The notes under the pieces are model-generated. The model ran no database searches, was not told the DNA's origin, and saw only the letters and a list, made by a program, of their open reading frames with translations. 64,000 bases of DNA from JAAYJT01 sp037446395. GTDB lineage: Bacteria > Bacteroidota > Bacteroidia > Bacteroidales > JAAYJT01. Below are positions 17,638 to 27,570 of this stretch, piece by piece (within the stretch, counting starts at the first letter, position 1; every line of letters starts with the position of its first letter). Both the position numbers and the translations under genes were made by a program. The stretch is from the NCBI GenBank assembly GCA_037446395.1, contig JBBIIP010000006.1, positions 53,242 through 117,241 on the forward strand, read 5' to 3'.

Positions 17638-19722
17638 ATGACGAATGAATTAAACGTCAGCGATGATCTGAAAAATGATGAATTGTTGAACCAAGAAGAA
17701 AACCAAGAAAACCAAGCTGAAGAAATTGAGGCAAGTACCGAAGCGGTTGAAACAAGTGTTGAAGCGGTTGAAACGAGCGTTGAAGAAGCTGTGAATGAAG
17801 AGGTTGACCTGAACTCTGACATCACCAACGAACCCGCTCCACAAATTGAAGCAGAAGTGCTTGAAACTGCCGCAACGCTAATTACAAAGCCTGCCCCAAA
17901 ACCTTTTGACTGGGAAAGCATTGGAAAAAAACACGAAAGCTATTCGGCTTTGGAACGCAGCCGACTCGAAGATGTTTATGGCCAGACACTCAGCTCCATA
18001 ACCGAGCATGAAGTGATTGACGGCACTGTAGTAGCCATAAACAACAGGGAAATTGTGGTAAACATCGGATTTAAAAGCGATGGTGTGATCCCTGTAAACG
18101 AAATGCGTTACAATCCTGACCTGAAGGTCGGAGAAAAAATTGAAGTCTACGTCGAGAGCCAGGAAGACCTGACAGGTCAGTTGGTTCTTTCACATAAAAA
18201 AGCAAGGATTTTGCGTTCCTGGGAACGCGTAAATACTGCTTTCGAATCAGACGAAATCATCAAAGGTTATGTGAAGTGCAGAACCAAGGGTGGTTTGATC
18301 GTTGATGTTTTTGGAATTGAAGCATTCTTGCCAGGATCTCAAATTGATGTAAAGCCCATCCGCGACTATGACATCTATGTTGACAAAGTAATGGAATTCA
18401 AGGTCGTGAAGATTAATCACGAATACAAGAACGTGGTTGTATCGCACAAAGCGCTTATCGAAGATGAACTTGAACAACAGCGTATTGAGATCATTGCAAA
18501 ACTCGAAAAAGGTCAGGTACTCGAAGGCATGGTCAAAAACATTACCACTTATGGCGTGTTTGTTGACCTCGGAGGCGTCGATGGACTTATTCATATCACT
18601 GATCTTTCGTGGGGTAGAATAAATCATCCGAACGAAATTGTTGTACTCGATCAAAAAATCAAAGTTGTTATCCTCGATTTCGACGAAAATAAGAAACGTA
18701 TTGCGTTAGGTCTTAAGCAGTTAACATCACATCCCTGGGATTCGCTTGATGCTAATCTGAAAGTTGGAGATAAAGTGAAAGGCCGGGTAGTAGTGTTAGC
18801 CGATTATGGGGCATTTGTCGAGATTGCACCCGGGGTTGAGGGACTTATTCATGTTTCAGAAATGTCTTGGAGTCAACACCTGCGTACAGCACAGGATTTC
18901 ATGAAGGTTGGCGATGAAATAGAAGCACTCATTCTTACACTTGATCGGGATGACCGAAAAATGTCTTTGGGTATCAAGCAATTGATTCCCGACCCATGGT
19001 CTAATATTCAGAAGAAATATCCTCTCAATTCGCGCCACAAAGCCATCGTAAGAAACTTCACCAATTTCGGTATATTTGTTGAACTAGAAGAAGGAGTTGA
19101 CGGATTGATTCATATCAGCGACCTGTCCTGGTCAAAGAAAATAAAACATCCGGCTGAGTTTACCAGGATTGGAGAAGAACTTGAAGTGGTGGTTCTGGAT
19201 GTTGATGCTGAAAATCGCCGCTTAAGCCTAGGTCACAAACAACTGGAAGAAAATCCCTGGGATGTTTTCGAATCAATATTCACGGTTGGGTCAATTCACA
19301 AGGGCACAATCGTTGGCCAGGCCGACAAAGGAATGATCGTTACGCTGCCGTATGGTGTTGAAGGCTTTGCCCCCGCACGCCACCTGGTTAAAGAAAACAA
19401 CACACAGGCAAAGGTTGACGAAACCCTCGATTTCAAAGTGATTGAATTCTCAAAAGAAAATAAGAAAATAATTCTTTCGCATGCCCGGATTGCTCAGGAT
19501 GCAGCTGCCAGCGAACGTTCAAAAGAAAGAACCGAATCGAAGAGCCAGGAAGACCCTACTAAACAGGCTGTTCGCAGATTAAAGGAAAATCTCGAAAAAT
19601 CAACTTTGGGTGATATCGAAGCCCTTGCCAACCTTAAATCGGACATGGAACTTTCGGAAAAAACTATTAAAAAAGTGAAAGCAAAGGAAAAACCTGTTGA
19701 TAAGAAAGACTCCGAAGTCTAA
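17638..19722 (+). CDS. rpsA: 30S ribosomal protein S1
   Basis: A 694-residue S1 protein with six S1 RNA-binding domains. Recognisable cores are EVIDGTVVAINNREIVVNIG, IKGYVKCRTKGGLIVDVFG, EGMVKNITTYGVFVDLGGVD, GRVVVLADYGAFVEIAPGVE, AIVRNFTNFGIFVELEEGVD and GTIVGQADKGMIVTLPYGVE. Preceding them is a very acidic, low-complexity N-terminal tail of about 80 residues, and a Lys/Glu-rich tail ends the protein. S1 recruits mRNA to the 30S subunit, which matters in this phylum where Shine-Dalgarno sequences are weak. An AAAGGA sits 7 bases before the ATG. The gene ends in a strong terminator. Confidence 0.96.
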   Translation: MTNELNVSDDLKNDELLNQEENQENQAEEIEASTEAVETSVEAVETSVEEAVNEEVDLNSDITNEPAPQIEAEVLETAATLITKPAPKPFDWESIGKKHESYSALERSRLEDVYGQTLSSITEHEVIDGTVVAINNREIVVNIGFKSDGVIPVNEMRYNPDLKVGEKIEVYVESQEDLTGQLVLSHKKARILRSWERVNTAFESDEIIKGYVKCRTKGGLIVDVFGIEAFLPGSQIDVKPIRDYDIYVDKVMEFKVVKINHEYKNVVVSHKALIEDELEQQRIEIIAKLEKGQVLEGMVKNITTYGVFVDLGGVDGLIHITDLSWGRINHPNEIVVLDQKIKVVILDFDENKKRIALGLKQLTSHPWDSLDANLKVGDKVKGRVVVLADYGAFVEIAPGVEGLIHVSEMSWSQHLRTAQDFMKVGDEIEALILTLDRDDRKMSLGIKQLIPDPWSNIQKKYPLNSRHKAIVRNFTNFGIFVELEEGVDGLIHISDLSWSKKIKHPAEFTRIGEELEVVVLDVDAENRRLSLGHKQLEENPWDVFESIFTVGSIHKGTIVGQADKGMIVTLPYGVEGFAPARHLVKENNTQAKVDETLDFKVIEFSKENKKIILSHARIAQDAAASERSKERTESKSQEDPTKQAVRRLKENLEKSTLGDIEALANLKSDMELSEKTIKKVKAKEKPVDKKDSEV

Positions 19723-19744
19723 AAACTTGCAACGATCATATGAT

Positions 19745-19776
19745 AACCGCCCCTCGACATGGGGCGGTTTTTTTTT
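19745..19776 (+). terminator. Rho-independent terminator after rpsA
   Basis: Nine-bp stem AACCGCCCC/GGGGCGGTT (19745-19753 with 19761-19769), 7-base loop, followed by a T-run reaching 19776. It starts 23 bases after the rpsA stop. Confidence 0.92.
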
Positions 19777-19952
19777 GAATACGTGTTCCAAAATATTTTT
19801 AGCACCTTTAAGTTGCCGCCTGAAATTATTTTAAAATGAATATTTTTACTGTCTAAACCTGAAGCAGGTTATAAACTTAATAATCTGCAGCGATATTATT
19901 TTGCTCGTTTGATGTAACCAACCAATTTCATTGTTTAAAAATTTGCCTATAA

Positions 19953-20876
19953 ATGATCTTTTCTGTAACTATACTCGGTAGTAACTCGGCCACTCCTAAG
20001 ATTGGCCGTCACCCGACATCGCAATTGGTTAATCACCTGTATCGCCAGTTTCTGATTGATTGCGGCGAAGGCACCCAGATGCAATTAACCAGGTATAAGC
20101 TTAAAATGCAACGGATCAATCACATCTTCATCAGCCATCTGCATGGCGATCATTATTTCGGATTGATTGGCCTCATCATGACTTATCATCTTTTCGGCAG
20201 GCAGGCCCCCTTGAACATCTATGCTACTCCTGAGCTTGAGCAAATTATTAAACTTCAACTCCAGGCTTCCCGCACCACATTGCTTTATCCATTGATTTTT
20301 CACAACATAAATGCCGATATACACAGTGTGATATATTCAGATAATTATTTAGAAATAAGCACCATACCAATGAACCACCGCGTGCCAACATGCGGTTTTT
20401 TATTCAAGGAGAAGGTGCGTGAACACAACCTCAGGGAAGGGGTGCTACAGAACTTTGATATTCCTTTTAAGGCCGTGCCTGCCATCAGGCATGGTGGCGG
20501 ATTTTTAACAAAAAAAGGCGAATTTATCGAGAACTCATTGCTTGCATATCCACCTTTGCCCGTTAGAGTTTTTGCAAGTTGCTCCGACACAACTGCATAT
20601 GAACCGATTGAAGCAATCATCAATGGGGTTGATTTGCTTTATCATGAGGCAACCTTCATGCAAGACCGAATTGAAAAAGCACACGAAAAATATCATTCAA
20701 CAACCATTGATGCTGCCATGCTTGCCCGAAAAGTCTCAGCCAAAAAATTAATTATCGGGCATTACTCAGCCCGATACAAAGACCTTCAGCCATTGTTATT
20801 GGAAGCACAAAGTATTTTTCCAAACACCAGCCTGGCGACCGAAGGAACCGTTTTCAATATTGGCGATCCGGATTAA
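19953..20876 (+). CDS. rnz: Ribonuclease Z (tRNA 3' processing endonuclease)
   Basis: A 307-residue metallo-beta-lactamase-fold nuclease that trims the 3' trailer of tRNA precursors. The zinc motif is SHLHGDHYFGL (about residues 62-72). The N-terminal LGSNSATPKIGRHPTSQLV and DCGEGTQMQL are typical, and further metal ligands lie in CSDTTAYE, YHEATF and IIGHYSARY. Length matches short-form RNase Z. It follows the rpsA terminator by about 175 bases; a 6-bp hairpin AACCTG/CAGGTT occurs in its leader at 19856-19870 without a T-run. Confidence 0.95.
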   Translation: MIFSVTILGSNSATPKIGRHPTSQLVNHLYRQFLIDCGEGTQMQLTRYKLKMQRINHIFISHLHGDHYFGLIGLIMTYHLFGRQAPLNIYATPELEQIIKLQLQASRTTLLYPLIFHNINADIHSVIYSDNYLEISTIPMNHRVPTCGFLFKEKVREHNLREGVLQNFDIPFKAVPAIRHGGGFLTKKGEFIENSLLAYPPLPVRVFASCSDTTAYEPIEAIINGVDLLYHEATFMQDRIEKAHEKYHSTTIDAAMLARKVSAKKLIIGHYSARYKDLQPLLLEAQSIFPNTSLATEGTVFNIGDPD

Positions 20877-20946
20877 ACTTTTTTTTTAGTTAGAGCAAGA
20901 ACCTTATCACAAGGATAACCTGGCAACTACCTTATTTCGTGCTGAT

Positions 20947-23880
20947 TCAAATCCGGTCCGCGAGTGCTTGGTGAAGTATCTCAATCGGATGCAAGGCAAT
21001 TCGGCCGGTTCCATCCTTGATCTGTTGGCGACAACTGATGCCCGGGGCGGCAATGATGTCACTGCCGGAAGTTTGTTTAATGGCTGGGAACAATATCAAA
21101 TTGCCAATTTTCATCGAAAAATCATAATGCTTTTTCTCGTAGCCAAAGGAACCAGCCATGCCGCAGCAGCCCGATTTGATTTCTTCGACATGATAATTTG
21201 CCGGCAAAGAAAGCATCTTTTTTGTGGCATCAGTACTTGCCAATACCTTTTGATGGCAATGTCCATGAAGATAGATTGTTTTTGGATTTGTCGTAAATAC
21301 ATCCCGATTGATCTTTCCCATTTCGGCTTCACGCACAATAAACTCATCAATCATAAAAGTGTGCTTTGACAGATTTAATGCTCTACCTTTCAGATCCCCG
21401 CGCAACAGATCAGGGTACTCATCGCGGAAAGTTAGAATTGCAGATGGCTCTAACCCAATCAGAGGGGTCTTCGGTGTAACTATTGGATAAAGTACTGAAA
21501 CATTGTGGATTGCACATATTTTGGCGCTTCGTAGTAATCCCTTGCTCAGGTAGGTACGGCCGCTTTCTTTGTGATTTGCCAATTGCACACGGTAGCCCAA
21601 TCGGTTTAACAACAACACGGATGCTTTTCCGATTTCAAAGTCATTGAAGTTTGTGAATTCATCAATAAAAAGAATTACATTACCAATGGGGTGATTAATT
21701 TTTTGTTTGTACTTCGTGATCCAGCTTCTAAAAGTGAGATTTCCGAGCGCAGGGAGGCTTCTTTGTTTAGCAAATCCAAGTGCGCTTTTGATAAGATTGG
21801 ATACTAATTTATTTGATATGAATGCATTATAGAGCCATGGAGTCAACATCATTGCCTTGTTTATGGAACTAATGTGTGCTATCACTTTGGTTTGAACCGG
21901 CATGGGGTTTGCCTCATAATAATGTTGCAAAAATTCGGCTTTATATTTTGTAATATCAACATTCGATGGGCACTCTGCCTTGCAGGTCTTGCATGAAAGG
22001 CAGCGTTCCATGATATCGAATATTTCCCGGTGGTTGAACGGGTTGTTCTTTGAAGAATTTGTCAAAAATTCTCTTAAAATATTTGCCCTTGCCCGTGGGG
22101 TGTCTTGCTCATTTCTTTCAGCCTGGTAACTCGGGCACATCGCGCCTCCTGCCAATTCAGTCTTACGGCAGTCACCTGAACCATTACATCTTTCAATGGC
22201 GCGAATTAAACCTTGGGTATCATTAAAGTCAAAAATCGTATCAATTTCACGTGTTTCGGATCCTGCAACAAAGCGCAGGCTTGCGTTCATGGGCGGTGTA
22301 TCTATAATTTTCCCCGGGTTGAATATATTATTTGGATCCCAGTTTTGTTTGATGGAGCGTAACAGATCGTAATTGTGTTTGCCAAGCATGAATGGAATAA
22401 ATTGACCGCGTAGTCTTCCGTCTCCATGCTCACCACTCAGCGAGCCGCGATATTTCTTAACCAATTTTGCTGTTTCAATAGCAAGCTCCTGGAATAGCAG
22501 AACATGAGTGCTGTCTTTTAGATTTAATACCGGCCTGAGATGCAACTCACCGCTACCAATATGAGCGTGATAAACACATTGTAAATCAAATCGGGCTAAC
22601 AGCGCCCTGAGATCTCGCATGTATTCGGGAAGATCTGTCGGAGCCACGGCTGTGTCTTCGATTACTGTAACGGGTTTGGCATCGCCAGCCATGTTGCTCA
22701 GTACCCCAAGGCCTGCTTTTCTCAGGGCCCAAACTTTGTTGATGTCCGATCCTTTGACAACTGGAAAATGATAGCCGAAGGCTTGAAGGCGCATCTCTCT
22801 TTCCATTGATCCAATACGTGAAATCAAATCTTCCTGTGTGTGACTGATAAATTCAATTATCAGGATTGCTGCGGGTTTCCCTTGAATAAAAAAACGATTT
22901 TTCTGTTGCTCAATATTATTTTCTGTTTGTTCCAGAATCACATGATCCATCAGTTCGACGGCAGCCGGATGATATTTGAGAGCGATAAGGTTTGCCAAAA
23001 AAGCATCTTCAAGGGTTTCGAGGTGCACACAAACCAACGCTTGTTCCTTACCGGGAACTTCGACAAGGTTTAGTTTTATCTCCGTGAAAAAGCAAAGCGT
23101 ACCCTCTGATCCTGCCAACAGGCGGCAAAAATTAAAATTCTGGCCATTTGGCGAAAAAGGCTCACATGCAAGCAGCAGATCGATAGCATATCCGGTGTTT
23201 CTTCGAGTAATCCTCGGATCAGGAAACTCTCTTCTGATTTCCTCCTGGTTTGCCTGGTCTGAAAGTAATTCGTGAATATGACGATAGATTTTGCTTTCCA
23301 GCGTATTGCCCTGGCATTTATTTGCAAGATCCTCATTGGAAAGAGTTGCAAATTCAACCTCAGTGCCGTCGCTCAACATGGATGTGATTGAAATGAGATG
23401 GTCTCGAGTGCTTCCATATACCAGCGAATGGGCTCCACAGGCGTTATTTCCAACCATCCCTCCCATCATGCATCGGTTGGAGGTTGAGGTTTCCGGGCCG
23501 AAAAACAGCCCATGAGTTTTCAGGAAGCCGTTAAGCTCATCAAGGATTACTCCAGGCTCAACCCTTACCCAGCGTTCTTGTTTGTTAACCTCAAGAATTC
23601 GGTTCATGTGTTTCGAAACATCCACAACAATACCGCTTCCAACTACTTGTCCGGCCAGGGAAGTGCCCGCAGCCCTTGGTATCAATGAAATATTATGTTC
23701 GGTGGCAAAAAGAATTAATGTGCGCAAATCTTCTTTATCCTTTGGAAGGGCAACTGCCATTGGAACCTCGCGATATACTGATGCATCAGTTGCATATTGA
23801 AGTCGTGTACTTTGGTCAATGTGCAATTCGCCTTTTAGTTTTTTGGCAAGTTGCCGGAGTGGGTATTGCGAAATGCTCAT
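20947..23880 (-). CDS. FAD-binding 2-hydroxyacid dehydrogenase fused to 4Fe-4S/CCG oxidoreductase (YdiJ/GlcD-GlcF type)
   Basis: A 977-residue fusion. Residues 1-530 form an FAD-linked oxidase of the GlcD/D-lactate dehydrogenase type: the FAD loop PRAAGTSLAGQ at 69-79, GGMVGNNACGAHS near 140, and the C-terminal SGEHGDGRLR motif. Residues 560-660 carry iron-sulfur motifs, the second fully canonical (Cys627, 630, 633, 637 in CLSCKTCKAECP). A C-terminal CCG-type domain follows (HGHCHQK, SGCCGMAGSFGYE). The E. coli homologue YdiJ oxidises D-2-hydroxyglutarate; glycolate and D-lactate enzymes share the architecture, so the substrate is open. Electrons probably go to quinone or a ferredoxin-like carrier. 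It ends 70 bases after rnz, convergent with it. Confidence 0.88.
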   Translation of the reverse strand: MSISQYPLRQLAKKLKGELHIDQSTRLQYATDASVYREVPMAVALPKDKEDLRTLILFATEHNISLIPRAAGTSLAGQVVGSGIVVDVSKHMNRILEVNKQERWVRVEPGVILDELNGFLKTHGLFFGPETSTSNRCMMGGMVGNNACGAHSLVYGSTRDHLISITSMLSDGTEVEFATLSNEDLANKCQGNTLESKIYRHIHELLSDQANQEEIRREFPDPRITRRNTGYAIDLLLACEPFSPNGQNFNFCRLLAGSEGTLCFFTEIKLNLVEVPGKEQALVCVHLETLEDAFLANLIALKYHPAAVELMDHVILEQTENNIEQQKNRFFIQGKPAAILIIEFISHTQEDLISRIGSMEREMRLQAFGYHFPVVKGSDINKVWALRKAGLGVLSNMAGDAKPVTVIEDTAVAPTDLPEYMRDLRALLARFDLQCVYHAHIGSGELHLRPVLNLKDSTHVLLFQELAIETAKLVKKYRGSLSGEHGDGRLRGQFIPFMLGKHNYDLLRSIKQNWDPNNIFNPGKIIDTPPMNASLRFVAGSETREIDTIFDFNDTQGLIRAIERCNGSGDCRKTELAGGAMCPSYQAERNEQDTPRARANILREFLTNSSKNNPFNHREIFDIMERCLSCKTCKAECPSNVDITKYKAEFLQHYYEANPMPVQTKVIAHISSINKAMMLTPWLYNAFISNKLVSNLIKSALGFAKQRSLPALGNLTFRSWITKYKQKINHPIGNVILFIDEFTNFNDFEIGKASVLLLNRLGYRVQLANHKESGRTYLSKGLLRSAKICAIHNVSVLYPIVTPKTPLIGLEPSAILTFRDEYPDLLRGDLKGRALNLSKHTFMIDEFIVREAEMGKINRDVFTTNPKTIYLHGHCHQKVLASTDATKKMLSLPANYHVEEIKSGCCGMAGSFGYEKKHYDFSMKIGNLILFPAIKQTSGSDIIAAPGISCRQQIKDGTGRIALHPIEILHQALADRI

Positions 23881-23984
23881 ATGAGGGCTGTATCGGGTTA
23901 TTTACGTCAGTGTTGAAATTGCTAATGCGTCTGGAAAATAGAGTATTCGTCAGCTGAGTTATAGTCTCGCTACATATTAATTGG

Positions 23985-24965
23985 CTAAAAAAATTGTTTG
24001 GCAAGTTCGTCAACGGATTTAACTTCCAGATAACCAATAAGATCAGGGTCTTGAATCGAACTAACAATTGAATGGTAATCATGTGCTACTCCGGTCAAGG
24101 ATTCTTTTAATTTTTCTTGCCCAATCGTGTTTATATCAGTTCCCATAACAAAAACCTCATCGACAAAGCCATTTTTCACCATGAACTTCACATGCATTAT
24201 CTTGTCGTTGATTCTTATTTCTTTCGCAAAAATATAGTCAGGAGAGTATCCATAGTTCCATTGCCATGTTGAATATTTTTTCTGAACAAGATCATTTATT
24301 CTTTGATAATCTAATGCATTAAAAAAATATTGCTTAGTATTCGGATGGGTTCTTCCGATATGGTGCAATAATAGATTCATAAAGTCTATAGTATCTAATC
24401 TTGCCTGAAGGTGTTCCGAAATATTTGTAACAACACTACGAATTGATTTTACCGCCTTATCGCTATATTGGCCGGTGCCACTTTCTAGTACCTGGTTTAG
24501 TTTACTCAAGTCTGAGCTAAACAAAAGTGTGCCGTGATGCAGAACGCGGTTTTTATAAACATGCTCTGCATTCCCAGAAAACTTCAGTCCGTTGATTCTT
24601 AAGTCATTGCGCCCCTCGAAGCGTGCCTCAACTCCGAGCGAAACCAGCAATTCAATGACAGGCTTTGTAAACCGCTTGAAATCAACCAAGGTTTCTTTTT
24701 CTCCGGTACGGATAAATGAATAATTGATATTTCCAAGGTCATGATACACTGTCCCGCCACCACTGATTCGCCTGACGAGTTTAAGTTCGAGTTTCCTTAA
24801 TAATTCATGATTGACTTCCGCCATTGCATTCTGATGCTTCCCAATAATGACCGAGGGTTCGTTTCGCCAGAGCATAAAACAATCCTCGCTGAAATCGCGC
24901 AACAAATATTCTTCGGCAGCAAGATTAAAATAGGGATCCGTTTCAATTCTCTGAACAATAAGCAT
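23985..24965 (-). CDS. lplA: Lipoate-protein ligase A
   Basis: A 326-residue LplA that activates lipoate with ATP and attaches it to acceptor lysines in lipoyl domains. The start is the ATG at 24965 (MLIVQRIETDPYFNLAAEEY); a TTG 18 bases further upstream is less likely. Key motifs: RRISGGGTVYHDLGNINYSF (lipoyl-AMP binding), MLWRNEPSVIIGKHQNA, and LKFSGNAEHVYKNRVLHHGTLLF. The C-terminal accessory domain is present. The gene lies upstream of the FAD/FeS dehydrogenase on the same strand with a gap of about 104 bases, so cotranscription is possible but not evident. No lipoyl-enzyme gene is visible in the window. Confidence 0.93.
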   Translation of the reverse strand: MLIVQRIETDPYFNLAAEEYLLRDFSEDCFMLWRNEPSVIIGKHQNAMAEVNHELLRKLELKLVRRISGGGTVYHDLGNINYSFIRTGEKETLVDFKRFTKPVIELLVSLGVEARFEGRNDLRINGLKFSGNAEHVYKNRVLHHGTLLFSSDLSKLNQVLESGTGQYSDKAVKSIRSVVTNISEHLQARLDTIDFMNLLLHHIGRTHPNTKQYFFNALDYQRINDLVQKKYSTWQWNYGYSPDYIFAKEIRINDKIMHVKFMVKNGFVDEVFVMGTDINTIGQEKLKESLTGVAHDYHSIVSSIQDPDLIGYLEVKSVDELAKQFF

Positions 24966-25297
24966 GATATTTGAATTTTTCAATCGCCAAAATCAAACAA
25001 GATTCTTTCCATACTATATTAAGAAAAATGCGGTTGCTGATAGATCACTCAAATTTTCAGCATTTTATTACCCTGAAGGCTTAAATGGCTTTTCTTAATG
25101 GAGTGCTGAAGCAACACATCAAAGTGTCAAATCATTTGTTTAACGCTCAAAAATAAGTAATCAAGCGAATATTGGTAACCTGTGACAAAGAAAAAGCAAT
25201 AAAAAAAATGTGATAAAATACCCGGATATGATTTTGCGTTTGGCTGATTAGATATATTTGTATTCTGATATTTATTTCACCCCAATTTGATAATCAG
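24966..25297. other. Divergent intergenic region between lplA and the 5'-nucleotidase
   Basis: About 330 bases of AT-rich sequence without a plausible gene. It holds the promoter box at 25253-25260 for the nucleotidase. I find no TAnnTTTG match in the lplA direction. Confidence 0.5.
25253..25260 (+). promoter_or_regulatory. -7 promoter box for the 5'-nucleotidase gene
   Basis: TATATTTG, an exact TAnnTTTG match, 37 bases before the ATG at 25298. A TTTG at 25233-25236 lies 16 bases upstream, somewhat close for a -33 element. Confidence 0.6.
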
Positions 25298-27073
25298 ATG
25301 ATCAGCAGGCGTTTATGTTTTCTCATACCATTTTGGTTTCTTATCTTGTTCGGGCAACTCGCCGCCCAGGATACCTTAAAATTAAAAATTATTGTAACAA
25401 CAGATGTGCATGGGTGTATTTTGCCATTTGATTTGCTCGAGAACAAAACGAGGTCGAACTCATTGGCTCAGGTGCTTACATTTGTTAACCGCGAGCGAAG
25501 CAAAGGAACTCATGAGATCATCCTGCTCGACAATGGAGATATCCTGCAGGGCGACCCGTTTATTTATTATTATAATTTTATCGAAATCCTTAACACGCAT
25601 CCCCTCGCCTCTGTGATGAATTATATGCGCTTTGACGCAGCTACTGTCGGAAATCATGATATTGAGGCCGGGCATCCGGTGTATGATAAACTCAACAACC
25701 AGGTTGGATTCCCCCTGCTCGGGGCAAATATCATTAATAGCAGCACCAATACTCCTTATTTCAAGCCGTATACGATTATCGAACGAAGAGGAAAAAGAAT
25801 AGCAGTTCTTGGATTGTGCACACCTCTCATACCGCAATGGTTGCCACCAAAACTATGGTCGGGAATGCACTTCGATGATATGATTTCTGCTGCCCGCAAA
25901 TGGGTTCATCACATCCAACAAAACGAAAAACCTGATCTTCTGGTTGGTTTGTTTCACTCAGGAGCTGAAAAAGTTACCGACCGAGGCGTTAATTCTATAG
26001 CAATGGCCGAGAATGCTGTGCGACTGATTGCCGAACAAATCGGAGGACTTGACGTGATATTCAGCGGCCATGATCACAGGCGGTGGAACGAATTCATCGC
26101 AAACCAAAGCGAGGATTTTTCTTTGATTTTGGGTGCAGGAAGCCATGCCAGGTCGGTGGCTGTTGCAAGTGTTTCTATTATTTCGACTCCTGGTGGTTTG
26201 GCCAAGCGAAGAGAAATAAGGGGCGATATCGTTGAGGTTGATCGCTTGCCAGCCGACCCACAGTTTATGAGTAAATTTCAACACCTGATAGCCCCGGTTC
26301 GAAAATTTGTAAATCAACCGATCGCTGTTGTTGCCGATAGCCTTAAAAGCAGGGATGCTATTTTTGGCTACGCTCCTTTCGTTGGGCTGATTCATCAGGT
26401 GCAATTGGATATCTCAAAGGCGACCATCTCTTTTGCGGCACCCCTTTCTTTCGATGCAATCATCGCCAAGGGCCCTTTCACCTGGAAGGAGCTCTTTAAG
26501 CTTTACCGCTACGAAAATCAACTCTACGTGATGGAACTCAGCGGTCATGAAATAAAAGGGGTGCTCGAATATTCATACGGCAAATGGATGAACCATATGC
26601 AGAATGCCAATGACAATATGCTGAATTTTATCAGGCAGAAAGACGGCAGCCTTGAAGTTGGAACAAATAAAAGACCTCAATTACAGATCCCGTTTTATAA
26701 TTTCGAATCTGCCTCTGGAATCAATTATGTTGTGAACCTCTCGCAGCCTGCAGGCGATCGGGTCAGAATCAGGTCATTAAAAAACGGTCAACCATTCCTT
26801 TTGGATAAAATGTACCGTGTAGCAGTTAATTCCTATCGGGGCAACGGAGGTGGTGGCCACCTGACCGAAGGCGCAGGGATTGCACGGGATGACCTCAGCA
26901 ATCGCATCGTATGGACTTCCGATCGCGACATGCGCTTTTTGATGAAAGAATGGTTCGAAAAAAGAGCTTACATTCTTCTCCCTACTGCTCACAACTGGAG
27001 GGTCATTCCCAAACCATGGATTGATCAGGCCAAAGTCAGAGATTACCGTTTGCTATTTGAGCCACTCCCTTAA
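25298..27073 (+). CDS. Exported bifunctional metallophosphatase/5'-nucleotidase (UshA/CpdB family)
   Basis: A 591-residue periplasmic phosphoesterase. A signal peptide covers residues 1-24 (cleavage near QLAAQ). The metallophosphatase domain shows TTDVHGC (Asp36, His38), DNGDILQGD, VGNHDIE, GLFHSGAE and FSGHDHRRW, the complete dinuclear-metal set. The C-terminal 5'-nucleotidase domain includes AVNSYRGNGGGGHLTEGAG, the nucleobase-stacking loop region. The ILPFDL following TDVHG resembles 2',3'-cyclic phosphodiesterase/3'-nucleotidase (CpdB) more than UshA, but this is a judgement by eye. The role is probably nucleotide scavenging from outside the cell. The HIT gene follows after 29 bases. Confidence 0.9.
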   Translation: MISRRLCFLIPFWFLILFGQLAAQDTLKLKIIVTTDVHGCILPFDLLENKTRSNSLAQVLTFVNRERSKGTHEIILLDNGDILQGDPFIYYYNFIEILNTHPLASVMNYMRFDAATVGNHDIEAGHPVYDKLNNQVGFPLLGANIINSSTNTPYFKPYTIIERRGKRIAVLGLCTPLIPQWLPPKLWSGMHFDDMISAARKWVHHIQQNEKPDLLVGLFHSGAEKVTDRGVNSIAMAENAVRLIAEQIGGLDVIFSGHDHRRWNEFIANQSEDFSLILGAGSHARSVAVASVSIISTPGGLAKRREIRGDIVEVDRLPADPQFMSKFQHLIAPVRKFVNQPIAVVADSLKSRDAIFGYAPFVGLIHQVQLDISKATISFAAPLSFDAIIAKGPFTWKELFKLYRYENQLYVMELSGHEIKGVLEYSYGKWMNHMQNANDNMLNFIRQKDGSLEVGTNKRPQLQIPFYNFESASGINYVVNLSQPAGDRVRIRSLKNGQPFLLDKMYRVAVNSYRGNGGGGHLTEGAGIARDDLSNRIVWTSDRDMRFLMKEWFEKRAYILLPTAHNWRVIPKPWIDQAKVRDYRLLFEPLP

Positions 27074-27102
27074 AGCATCATCGAGAAGCAACCGCTCAAC
27101 CA

Positions 27103-27570
27103 ATGATAGAAAATCAGGCCAATTGTCCGTTTTGCAGCAGTCGGGTTAATAAATATGTTTTTGATGAATCGGAGCAGTTTTTGGCGCTCCTTAATAGGGC
27201 TCCTATCTTACCCGGGCACTCAATGATAATTCCCAAAAGACACATTGAGTCCATGCTGGAATTTGACACCTCTGAGGTGAGAGATTTTTTCTTATTCGCA
27301 CAAAAAATTACCCGAATACTGCTTCAAACATTCAAAGCGGAGGCTTTTGATTGGTCGTATCAGGAGAAGGAAGCTGCCGGTCAAACTGTGCCACACATAC
27401 ATTTGCATATTATACCACGAAAACCAAACGATTTGGAGAATGCAGGCCAATGGTATGCAAAACTTCAGCAAAATAGTCATTCCTTTCTTGATGGCGCGGA
27501 AAGACCTCTGCTGGAAGATGAATCCCTCCAAGCAATCATAAAAAAATTAAAAAATTCAGCCAGAGTTTAA
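27103..27570 (+). CDS. HIT family hydrolase (histidine triad)
   Basis: A 155-residue HIT domain protein. The histidine triad reads GQTVPHIHLHIIPRK, with PILPGHSMIIPKRHIESM upstream, as in the Fhit/Ap4A-hydrolase branch. An N-terminal CPFC pair is typical of many bacterial members. These enzymes hydrolyse nucleoside phosphoramidates or diadenosine polyphosphates; the substrate is not determinable. It sits 29 bases after the 5'-nucleotidase and its stop overlaps the YigZ start by one base (TAATG at 27568-27572), indicating a three-gene unit. Confidence 0.9.
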   Translation: MIENQANCPFCSSRVNKYVFDESEQFLALLNRAPILPGHSMIIPKRHIESMLEFDTSEVRDFFLFAQKITRILLQTFKAEAFDWSYQEKEAAGQTVPHIHLHIIPRKPNDLENAGQWYAKLQQNSHSFLDGAERPLLEDESLQAIIKKLKNSARV